Shown: positions 1 through 5,283 of the stretch, piece after piece | Layout: every line of letters starts with the position of its first letter | How positions within the stretch are numbered: the stretch's first letter is position 1 | Assembly (NCBI GenBank): GCA_945952575.1 | Contig: CAMFIY010000128.1 | Span: 1-7,759 of the forward strand | Length of the DNA stretch: 7,759 nucleotides | Direction: 5' to 3' | Origin: an uncultured Leucobacter sp. | GTDB lineage: Bacteria; Actinomycetota; Actinomycetes; Actinomycetales; Microbacteriaceae | Made by a program: the position numbers and the translations under genes | Notes under the pieces: generated by a model | Told to the model about the DNA's origin: nothing | The model's input: only the letters and a program-made list of their open reading frames with translations | Databases searched by the model: none

Positions 1-1
1 G

Positions 2-175
2 GAGCGGTTGAACATCCACGGCGGTGCGATCGCGATCGGGCATCCGCTCGGCGCTTCCGGCGGGCGGATCATCGGCCACGCCGCGCACGAGCTGGCTCGG
101 CGGGGCGGCGGGGTCGCGGTCGCCGCGATCTGCATCGGCGTGGGCCAGGGTCTCGCGGTCGTGATCGAGCGTTAG
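2..175 (+). CDS. Thiolase (acetyl-CoA C-acyltransferase), C-terminal fragment
   Basis: This is the last 57 codons of a thiolase gene that begins before the window; the frame is open from base 2 to the TAG at 173-175. Thiolases cleave 3-ketoacyl-CoA with CoA, or condense two acyl-CoAs, in fatty-acid or aromatic degradation. Two signature motifs are visible: NIHGGAIAIGHPLGASG, whose GHP histidine (fragment residue 14) is catalytic in the family, and CIGVGQG, whose cysteine (fragment residue 44) is the C-terminal active-site base. The CIGVGQG form resembles degradative thiolases such as PcaF/PaaJ and FadA, but the substrate cannot be told from this piece. G+C is very high (about 82% at 61-120), in sharp contrast to the next genes. 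Truncation is only by the window edge; the C-terminus looks normal. Confidence 0.93.
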   Translation, partial: ERLNIHGGAIAIGHPLGASGGRIIGHAAHELARRGGGVAVAAICIGVGQGLAVVIER

Positions 176-302
176 GCGCAAAGATATCCATGAACTGCTG
201 GAGGTATGCAAGAGTAATGGCTAGGAGTGGTCGTGTAGCTATCACGAAAGAGATCTAGCACTCGCTCCTGCGAACCCAGTTCCCCAATGGTGAGGAGTGA
301 TA

Positions 303-1016
303 GTGGCAGATTCCACGACTTCAGGCAGCTCAACCGGCCCGAAGTGGGCTTCCGACGCCCGGGACGAGATTCGTCAGGGCGTCCGGCGATTCCAGAAACC
401 GCTCAATGACATCGTCGAACGCGACGCCAACGAAGGAGACACACGGCTCCTGGTCACAGATTTCCTCTGTGAAGCCCTCGGATACGACAAGTACGAGGAC
501 CTGACGACCGAGTTCGCTGTCCGGGGTGAGTTCGCGGACTACGGCATTCGAATCGAGAAGCAACTCGTCGCCTTCATCGAAGTGAAACGAGCTGCACAGA
601 AGTTGAACGCGCGCCATCTCCGTCAAGTCGAGACCTATGCGATCAAGGAGGGGCTGGAATGGGTGATCCTCACGAACGGGCAGGTTTGGCAGGCCTACCA
701 TGTCACCGCGAACACCGGTCAGCAGGTGGAGACAGGTCTTGTCTTAGAAGTCGACCTGCTCGGAGATGAGGCGCCGGCAAAGAAGATGGAGAAATTGTTC
801 CATCTTCACCGTTCTGCGCTGAAACGGGGCACGATCGATGAGCATTGGAAGCAACGGGCGGCGACTTCGCCGCAGGCTCTCGCCGAAGTGCTCCGCAGCC
901 CCGCTGTCCTGGATTCCATCCGTAAGGAGATCAGGAGGAAGAGCGGCTATAACCCTGAGGTTTCGACGATTGAGAAGACCCTTGTCGACGAGGTGCTCCA
1001 GCCCGGGCTTGGGTAA
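303..1016 (+). CDS. Solitary HsdR-N domain protein (type I/IV restriction-like nuclease fold)
   Basis: This 237-residue protein carries the N-terminal nuclease domain of type I restriction HsdR subunits (HSDR_N-like), without helicase or methylase partners nearby. Visible features are the early motif EGDTRLLVTDFLCEALGYD (about residues 44-62), then a PD-(D/E)xK-type core with D79 (ADYGI) and E93-V-K95 (AFIEVKRA), a following LRQVETYA helix, and WVILTNGQVWQAY. The key acidic and lysine residues are present, so nuclease activity is possible but unproven. The C-terminal third is helical and charged and I do not recognise it. GTG at 303 is preferred because GAGGAG (292-297) lies 5 bases upstream; an in-frame GTG at 297 would overlap that ribosome site. 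Codon use is atypical for the region, with a rare TTA at 744-746 and AGG AGG in tandem. Similar solitary proteins are often annotated as type IV restriction enzymes; the target is unknown. Confidence 0.8.
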   Translation: MADSTTSGSSTGPKWASDARDEIRQGVRRFQKPLNDIVERDANEGDTRLLVTDFLCEALGYDKYEDLTTEFAVRGEFADYGIRIEKQLVAFIEVKRAAQKLNARHLRQVETYAIKEGLEWVILTNGQVWQAYHVTANTGQQVETGLVLEVDLLGDEAPAKKMEKLFHLHRSALKRGTIDEHWKQRAATSPQALAEVLRSPAVLDSIRKEIRRKSGYNPEVSTIEKTLVDEVLQPGLG

Positions 1017-1056
1017 GAAGCACTGCGGCGAGCAACTCTGTGCAGCCGGAGAATCC

Positions 1057-1110
1057 ATGGCTCCCTCGGTTCCTGATCCGATCCTGATCGGCTCTTCATG
1101 TATGGGGTGA
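1057..1110 (+). CDS. Possible 17-codon leader ORF ahead of the potassium channel
   Basis: A short ORF would encode MAPSVPDPILIGSSCMG. It has a plausible ribosome site (GGAGA at 1048-1052) close to its ATG, better than anything in front of the channel gene. Its TGA (1108-1110) overlaps an in-frame GTG of the channel (1107-1109) in the GTGA arrangement typical of translational coupling. I infer that it may serve to load ribosomes for the channel gene. There is no homology evidence, the peptide is very short, and the pattern could be chance. The same frame is open further upstream inside the nuclease-like gene, which weakens the case. Confidence 0.3.
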   Translation: MAPSVPDPILIGSSCMG

Positions 1111-1826
1111 GGTACCAGCGCTGGGTGAAAGCCACCGAGTGGCCCCTTACAGCTGCCGCAGTGGCTTTCTTCGTCGCCTACGCGATACAGATCATTTCTC
1201 GGCCGAGCGGCCTGATGGCTTTGATCGCCGAGTGGGTGATCTGGACGAGCTGGGGACTCTTCCTGGTGGACTACGTCGTGCGATTCGCAGTCGTGGAGCA
1301 TCGTGGTCGCTGGTTCATGCGGCACTTGCTCGACCTTGCCATCGTGATATTGCCGATGCTGCGCCCGCTTCGGTTGATGCGTTTCCTGACCGTGATCGCA
1401 CTGATCCAAAGATCCGCTGGCGGTATCTTGCGCGGACGAATCATCGTCTACACGATCGGCGCATCGATGGTAGTGATCCTCATCTCTTCCCTCGCCGTCC
1501 TTGATGCGGAGCGTGGCAATGGGAATATCAACAACTTCGGTGACGCGATCTGGTGGACGTTCGTGACTATGACGACTGTGGGCTACGGCGAGTTTCATCC
1601 GGTCACGCTTGCAGGACGGATCGTCGCCGCGGGCCTCATGGTTGCCGGTGTGACGCTGATCGGCGCCGTTACAGCGACGCTCGCATCCTGGATCGTCGAG
1701 CGTGTCAACAGGGAGACCATCGCCGTCGCGAGCAGCCAGCAAGTAGAGCAACTGCGCGAAGAGCTCGCCGAGGTGCGGGCGTTGCTGCTAGAACGGCGTG
1801 ACCATACTGATTCGCCGTCGGACTAA
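1098..1826 (+). CDS. Voltage-gated-type potassium channel (Kv/KvAP-like, six-helix)
   Basis: This 242-residue integral membrane protein should conduct K+ across the cytoplasmic membrane. The layout matches a six-helix channel: S1 about 15-33, S2 about 44-63, S3 about 76-88, an S4 with arginines every third residue (R89, R92, R95), S5 about 115-135, a pore helix and selectivity filter TMTTVGYGE (157-165), and S6 about 172-200. It ends in a probable coiled coil (about 212-234, heptad-like QVEQLREELAEVRALLLER), a common tetramerisation or gating tail. S4 has few charges, so voltage sensitivity may be weak. The ATG at 1098 has no clear ribosome site; GTG at 1107, overlapping the stop of a short upstream ORF, is a good alternative and would remove three residues. 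The gene follows the HsdR-N-like gene by 81 bases and shares its lower G+C (about 53-62% in sampled blocks). It ends 7 bases from a convergent gene. Confidence 0.92.
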   Translation: MYGVRYQRWVKATEWPLTAAAVAFFVAYAIQIISRPSGLMALIAEWVIWTSWGLFLVDYVVRFAVVEHRGRWFMRHLLDLAIVILPMLRPLRLMRFLTVIALIQRSAGGILRGRIIVYTIGASMVVILISSLAVLDAERGNGNINNFGDAIWWTFVTMTTVGYGEFHPVTLAGRIVAAGLMVAGVTLIGAVTATLASWIVERVNRETIAVASSQQVEQLREELAEVRALLLERRDHTDSPSD

Positions 1827-1833
1827 CTCAACC

Positions 1834-2310
1834 TCATCGCCGCCGCGCTTGCCAGGCCTCTCTGGCCGCCCTCTCCTGATCGGAGAGCACAGCGAATACT
1901 CGAACATCGGCATCGGCGGGGAAGTATGTGCGGCGGCGGCGTTCGAGGCCGAGGACATCCCACCACCTCGGGTCTTGTGCGCCTTTTGATCGATTGTGGT
2001 GCGAGCAGAGCGCCTGCCCGTTGCTGAGGACGGTCGGGCCTCCCCGCGACCACGGCATGATGTGGTCGACTTCGGTCGCCGGTTCCGCACAGCGTCCCCA
2101 GGCGAAGAAGAGTGAGGACTCGCAGCGATTCCCGGCGCGGGTCATCACCTGTTCCCGGGTTTGGAATCGGAAGCCGCGCCACGGATCCCGATAGCGACTC
2201 GAGTTCGGGCCCCGGCCGACTGCCGGGAACGCGAGCACCCCGGCTGCGATCAATGCGGGAACCAGCCACCAGAGGTGGGGCCCGAGAACATCTAGAAAGT
2301 CCTGCAGCAT
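1834..2310 (-). CDS. Membrane-anchored HNH endonuclease
   Basis: This 158-residue protein starts with one hydrophobic segment (about 12-30, LWWLVPALIAAGVLAFPAV) and continues with an HNH nuclease domain. Motifs in order: C63 and C74 (CESSLFFAWGRC), EVDHIMPWSRGG with D82-H83, N97, and C102-x-x-H105-N106-x-x-K109 (ALCSHHNRSKG). The cysteines and histidines fit a metal-binding HNH fold, and the catalytic DH/N/HN set is complete. Family members cut DNA or nick it in phage, restriction and housekeeping settings; here the anchor would hold the domain at the membrane, by topology probably on the cytoplasmic side, and the role is unknown. The ATG at 2310 has GGGAG (2326-2322) 11 bases upstream. It lies 19 bases after the acetyltransferase gene on the same strand, so it is probably the second gene of that transcript. 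Sampled G+C is about 67-68%. Confidence 0.87.
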   Translation of the reverse strand: MLQDFLDVLGPHLWWLVPALIAAGVLAFPAVGRGPNSSRYRDPWRGFRFQTREQVMTRAGNRCESSLFFAWGRCAEPATEVDHIMPWSRGGPTVLSNGQALCSHHNRSKGAQDPRWWDVLGLERRRRTYFPADADVRVFAVLSDQERAAREAWQARRR

Positions 2311-2329
2311 CGAGATGGATACTCCCTAT

Positions 2330-2797
2330 CTATCTCGTCGGGCGACCGCACGCCGTCGCATTGCTCATCGGCACATGCGGAATCCCGTCCTCGAGGTACG
2401 GCTCCCCGGTCCGGGTGAAGCCGAAGGACCCGTACCAGCCCTCGAGCGGCGCCTGGGCGTCCAGCACGATCGGGAGGCCGGGCCCGAGCGCGGCGCACTG
2501 CTCAAGCGCGAAGGCGAACATCTCCCGGGCGACACCGGTGCCGCGCTGCGAAGGATGGGACGCGACCCGCCCGATCCGCAGCGCATCCTCATCGCGCAGG
2601 ATCCGGAGCGTCGCGACGACCGCAGCGCCGTCCTCCACCCAGACGAGGCGACTCCCGCCCTCGACATCGCGCCCGTCGAGTTCGGGATAGGGGCACTCCT
2701 GCTCGACCACGAAGACGTCGGTGCGCAACCGGAGCACCCGGTAGAGCGTGACTGGGTTCATGTCGGCGACCGGCGCGATGCAGAAGCTACGAGGCAT
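2330..2797 (-). CDS. elaA: GNAT N-acetyltransferase, ElaA family
   Basis: A complete 155-residue GNAT protein, close to the length of E. coli ElaA (about 150). It is expected to transfer an acetyl group from acetyl-CoA to an amine; the natural substrate of ElaA is not firmly known. ElaA hallmarks are present: LRTDVFVVEQECPYPELDG (about 24-42), the acetyl-CoA-binding motif A RVASHPSQRGTGVA (77-90, with the QRGTGVA loop), LDAQAPLEGWYGSFGF (112-127), and the C-terminal EDGIPHVPM (136-144) that E. coli ElaA shares almost exactly. The ATG at 2797 has no strong ribosome site but has TAGGTT ending 6 bases before it, which suggests a leaderless transcript. It is divergent from the small membrane-protein gene and is followed 19 bases later by the HNH gene. 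Confidence 0.9.
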   Translation of the reverse strand: MPRSFCIAPVADMNPVTLYRVLRLRTDVFVVEQECPYPELDGRDVEGGSRLVWVEDGAAVVATLRILRDEDALRIGRVASHPSQRGTGVAREMFAFALEQCAALGPGLPIVLDAQAPLEGWYGSFGFTRTGEPYLEDGIPHVPMSNATACGRPTR

Positions 2798-2803
2798 GGT
2801 GAC

Positions 2804-2809
2804 AACCTA
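2804..2809 (-). promoter_or_regulatory. Candidate leaderless -10 box for elaA
   Basis: On the minus strand, TAGGTT (a TANNNT box) is followed by exactly 6 bases and then the ATG at 2797, so transcription could begin at the A of the start codon. Leaderless transcripts are common in actinobacteria. No convincing -35 element is seen at 17-18 bases, so this rests on the -10 and its spacing. Confidence 0.5.
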
Positions 2810-2865
2810 ACAGTCGGCGCTCGGGAGAACCGCGTGGCATCGCATAGCCGAACGAGAGATCTGGC

Positions 2866-2871
2866 TAGCAT
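2866..2871 (+). promoter_or_regulatory. Candidate leaderless -10 box for the small membrane protein
   Basis: TAGCAT (TANNNT) is followed by 6 bases and then the ATG at 2878. This is the same geometry as on the divergent elaA side. There is no good Shine-Dalgarno sequence in front of this gene, which fits a leaderless start. No clear -35 box is visible. Confidence 0.5.
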
Positions 2872-2877
2872 CGAAGC

Positions 2878-3210
2878 ATGAGCGAGTCACAGCCCGCACC
2901 GCAACCCATCGCCCAGTCGCAGTCCGCGCCGGGATCCGTTCCCCGCCCGACGGGCTACGCGCCGCCGCCCGACCTCGTGCAGACGGCGGCGCTGCCGTTC
3001 CGCGCACTGCTCTGGACCGGCATCTCCCTGCTGCTCATCGGAGGCATCGTCCTCCTGATCGCCCTTTCGCAGGATGAGTACGGTGGGTTCTGGTCGGCCG
3101 CTTTCGGCTGGGGGTTCCTGACGCTGATGGCGCAGTTCGCGATCCCGCTCCTGACGGGCGCGGGCATCATCGCCGGTCTCGGCAAGCGCAAAACCGGGGA
3201 CGAGGCGTAA
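2878..3210 (+). CDS. Small two-helix membrane protein, function unknown
   Basis: A 110-residue protein that I do not recognise as a named family. Residues 1-35 are polar and rich in Pro, Gln and Ser (repeated short PAPQP/QSQSAP-like stretches) and look disordered. Two hydrophobic segments follow, about 43-64 (LLWTGISLLLIGGIVLLIAL) and about 73-101, separated by a short loop with acidic and aromatic residues, and the protein ends in a short charged tail (GKRKTGDEA). There is no signal-peptide cleavage site, so it is probably a cytoplasmic-membrane protein with a short hairpin topology. The ATG at 2878 is supported by an in-frame stop (TAG) shortly before it and by the TANNNT box six bases upstream. 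It is divergent from elaA and convergent with the CPBP protease gene; nothing in the context reveals a task. Confidence 0.75.
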   Translation: MSESQPAPQPIAQSQSAPGSVPRPTGYAPPPDLVQTAALPFRALLWTGISLLLIGGIVLLIALSQDEYGGFWSAAFGWGFLTLMAQFAIPLLTGAGIIAGLGKRKTGDEA

Positions 3211-3216
3211 ACTCGC

Positions 3217-3259
3217 GATCCCGGCCCGTGCCCGTCGTACCCGGGCTCAGGCCGTGATC
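3217..3259. terminator. Hairpin between convergent genes, candidate bidirectional terminator
   Basis: Outer arms GATCCCGGCC (3217-3226) and GGCCGTGATC (3250-3259) pair at 9 of 10 positions. After a 3x3 internal loop, inner arms GCCCG (3230-3234) and CGGGC (3242-3246) pair perfectly around a 7-base loop. The whole structure lies in the 68-base gap between the stop at 3210 and the convergent stop at 3279. There is no T-run on either side, so intrinsic termination is uncertain. Confidence 0.5.
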
Positions 3260-3278
3260 GACGGCTCGGTCACGCCGC

Positions 3279-4124
3279 TCAGGCCGCCACGTGCTGCGGC
3301 TGAGGACCGCCCATCGGGTCCCGCTGCACCCTGCCGCGGATGAAGATCAGCAGGATCAGGCCGGTGATGATCACCGCCGGGTTGCCCATGTTCGCGAACT
3401 TCGCGAGCGCGCCGTCCGTGGGGTGACCGAGGAACAGGAAGATCGACGGATCGGTAGTCGCGTGCAGCAGGATCGGCCAGATCAGATTGCCGGTCACGCG
3501 TAGGGCGAGATACATGCAGAGCCCGAACGCGAAAGTGTAGACGATCTGCACGAGCGTCGGGAAGAGTGCCTGCCCGGTCAGCAGGTTCCCCGAGTGCATG
3601 GCGGCGAAGAGCAGCGACGAGATCAGGGCGACCGAGATCTCCCGGTATCCCGCCTTGCGCATGAGGTTCACCACGAAGCCGCGGGTCAGCACCTCCTCGG
3701 CGAAGCCGATGAAGAGACCCGCAAACAGCCACGCCGCGACGACGCCGGGGCCCGCTGTGCCGTAGTCGATCGCTGCGAAGTGCAGCACGTTGAAGAGCAG
3801 CACGACGGCGACGGCGATCCACATCCAGCCGCGGCCGCGGATCGGCTGTCGAGCGAACAGCTCGCGCAACCAGCCCGTCGACCATCCGAAGGCGACCAGG
3901 ATGAGGCTGCCGAGCGCGATCGGCAATGCAAAGCCGACGACGATCGCCATCGGGCTCCCCGGCTGGCTGCCGGCGACGAGCGGGCCGAACAGCAGGGAAC
4001 TGAGCTGGTAGAGCGCGAAATACCCGGCGACCAGCAGGAGCGAGCGCCACCATCCTCCGCGCTCCCAGAAGCGCCGCCAGGCGTTCGATTCCTGCGGCAT
4101 CGCAGCGTGCTCATGCGTCGACAT
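3279..4124 (-). CDS. CPBP-family intramembrane glutamic protease (CAAX protease/Abi)
   Basis: A 281-residue polytopic membrane protein with the three CPBP motifs: EExxxR at 143-148 (EEVLTRG), FxxxH at 173-177 (FAAMH), and HxxxD at 211-215 (HATTD). These supply the catalytic glutamates and histidines of this family, which includes prokaryotic homologues of the eukaryotic CAAX protease Rce1, bacteriocin-immunity proteins and putative abortive-infection proteins. About eight hydrophobic segments run from residue 27 to 273, and the C-terminal tail (GRVQRDPMGGPQPQHVAA) is soluble. The substrate is unknown; bacteria generally lack CAAX prenylation, so it probably cleaves another membrane protein or confers peptide immunity. 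The ATG at 4124 follows a purine-rich GGAGGGGAGGGG stretch about 10 bases upstream. The gene lies 211 bases downstream of the second HTH gene on the same strand and probably has its own promoter. Confidence 0.9.
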   Translation of the reverse strand: MSTHEHAAMPQESNAWRRFWERGGWWRSLLLVAGYFALYQLSSLLFGPLVAGSQPGSPMAIVVGFALPIALGSLILVAFGWSTGWLRELFARQPIRGRGWMWIAVAVVLLFNVLHFAAIDYGTAGPGVVAAWLFAGLFIGFAEEVLTRGFVVNLMRKAGYREISVALISSLLFAAMHSGNLLTGQALFPTLVQIVYTFAFGLCMYLALRVTGNLIWPILLHATTDPSIFLFLGHPTDGALAKFANMGNPAVIITGLILLIFIRGRVQRDPMGGPQPQHVAA

Positions 4125-4172
4125 ACGAGTGGGTCCCCTCCCCTCCGGGATGGATCTCGCCCCGGCTAGATG

Positions 4173-4203
4173 ACAGTATGTCGTCTCCGAGGATGGCGGC
4201 CAA
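4173..4203 (-). promoter_or_regulatory. Weak candidate promoter for the CPBP protease gene
   Basis: On the minus strand TTGGCC (4203-4198) is followed after 19 bases by TACTGT (4178-4173), a TANNNT box. The spacing is longer than ideal. This is the best match I see in the 211-base gap before the protease gene, but it remains tentative. Confidence 0.25.
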
Positions 4204-4255
4204 CCCTTTCACGACACCTGATGAGCGTGAAATCCGGGCCTCTAGCGTGGAGGTA

Positions 4256-4334
4256 CTCCGCGGCGGCGAACGCAGCACCGGATCCTCGGCTTCGGAGCGG
4301 TGAGTGCCGCCCCCAATCGGCCGCCGCCGCGGAG
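4256..4334 (-). repeat. Perfect 13+13 inverted repeat just after the second HTH gene
   Basis: CTCCGCGGCGGCG (4256-4268) and CGCCGCCGCGGAG (4322-4334) are exact reverse complements separated by 53 bases. On the minus strand the first arm starts one base after the TAG stop codon (4338-4336). The loop may form its own stem from CGGCAC and GTGCTG with one G-U pair. It could be a factor-assisted terminator, an mRNA-stabilising structure or a binding site; there is no T-run. The sequence alone does not decide between these. Confidence 0.5.
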
Positions 4335-4335
4335 C

Positions 4336-5238
4336 CTACTGCTTCTGCGACCCGTACCCCCAGCGGACGCCGAGCGCGCCGGGACCGAAGTCGCGGCGCA
4401 CCTGATGCATCGAGACGTCTGGGATGAGGGGGCGCTCGATCATCCCCTCTGTGCCTGGGCTCTCCTCGACCTCGACCACCCAGTCGGGGACCGCCTCGGG
4501 ATGGAACCTGGTCCAGACGACCAGATCCCGGATCGGGTGAATCACGAAGGCGCCGCTCTCGCGCTCGTGCGTCGGATCCGCGGAGAGGTCGAACTCGATC
4601 TCGAGCACTGCCGTGGAGCCGTGCGGGAGCGGCTGATCCAGCTCGTAGACGATGCCGTGCGCCCGGCCGCTCGGGTGGGCGCCCTCGCGAACGATCCGTG
4701 CACCCCGCGGAGTGATGCGCGGCTCGTGAGTCCGGCCTTCCAGTGAGACGGCGGTGTACGAGATCTCGGTGACGAGCGGCGCGACCGCCTGGAGGAGCGT
4801 GCGCGTCGTGAATCGGACGATGCGACCGCTCGCCCCGACCTCGGTGGTCACCTGAGTGCTCAGCTCCCGCGTGACCTCGAACGGAGGCCCGTCGATGAGT
4901 CGCAGCGTCTCGGCGATCACGGCGTCCGCTTCCGCTTCCGAGAACGGCACCCTTCCCGGCTCGAGCGCGCTCAGCTCCGGGCCCTCGGCGAGTCGGCGGA
5001 GGAGGGCTCCTGCTGCCAAACCGAGCACCCCCTCGACGGCCTCGACCGCGCGGCGCGAGGCGTCGCCGCCTGGGCGGCGCATGCCCGAACGCCACGAACT
5101 GAGCGTCGCGATCGACACCGGATGCCCGACGCGGACGAGCTCTCGGTGCAGCGCGGAGAGCGAGCAGCCGCTCTCCTCCAGCGCCGCGCCCAGCGCCCGG
5201 GCGAAATCCGATCGCCCGGGATCCCCGTCATCGCTCAT
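4336..5238 (-). CDS. Xre-like HTH protein with conserved C-terminal domain (tandem copy 2)
   Basis: A 300-residue protein with an N-terminal helix-turn-helix region (about 10-80). Its likely recognition helix is within PVSIATLSSWRSGMRRP (40-56), followed by a GLAAGALL helix typical of actinobacterial Xre-like proteins. The C-terminal domain (about 118-300) is probably beta-rich and shows TRELSTQVTTEV (123-134), VAPLVTEISY (152-161), VVWTRFHPEAVPDW (240-253) and RDFGPGALGVRWGYG (282-296). The layout resembles a widespread actinobacterial group of HTH proteins with an unassigned C-terminal domain, so DNA binding is a family inference and ligand sensing a guess. The ATG at 5238 has an ideal ribosome site (AGGAGG, 5250-5245, 6-base spacer). 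It sits 45 bases downstream of its paralogue and is probably cotranscribed with it. A hand count over the gapless alignment gives about 45% identity between the two. Confidence 0.82.
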   Translation of the reverse strand: MSDDGDPGRSDFARALGAALEESGCSLSALHRELVRVGHPVSIATLSSWRSGMRRPGGDASRRAVEAVEGVLGLAAGALLRRLAEGPELSALEPGRVPFSEAEADAVIAETLRLIDGPPFEVTRELSTQVTTEVGASGRIVRFTTRTLLQAVAPLVTEISYTAVSLEGRTHEPRITPRGARIVREGAHPSGRAHGIVYELDQPLPHGSTAVLEIEFDLSADPTHERESGAFVIHPIRDLVVWTRFHPEAVPDWVVEVEESPGTEGMIERPLIPDVSMHQVRRDFGPGALGVRWGYGSQKQ

Positions 5239-5283
5239 CGTCGGCCTCCTCGACGCCAGGTCATTCGCTGCAGCGCCCCGATG

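Noticed and set aside
190..258. 22-codon ORF in the gap between thiolase and the nuclease-like gene
   Set aside because: No ribosome site, no recognisable product, and short enough to be chance. I see no promoter or att-like repeat of quality in this gap either.
297..302. Start of the HsdR-N-like gene at the GTG at 297
   Set aside because: It overlaps the GAGGAG ribosome site; the GTG at 303 has correct spacing.
744..1751. Long minus-strand open frame (335 codons) across the nuclease-like and channel genes
   Set aside because: It is antisense to two well-supported genes, its protein is rich in His, Asp and Arg with low complexity and no recognisable domain, and it has no ribosome site.
1851..1866. 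Hairpin GCCAG-gcctct-CTGGC near the channel/HNH convergent ends
   Set aside because: Only 5 pairs, no T-run, and inside the HNH coding region; too weak to call a terminator.
4166..5095. Long minus-strand open frame (309 codons) overlapping the second HTH gene
   Set aside because: Arg/Gly/Pro-rich translation typical of the wrong frame in GC-rich DNA; the other frame on the same strand gives a protein with a close paralogue next door.
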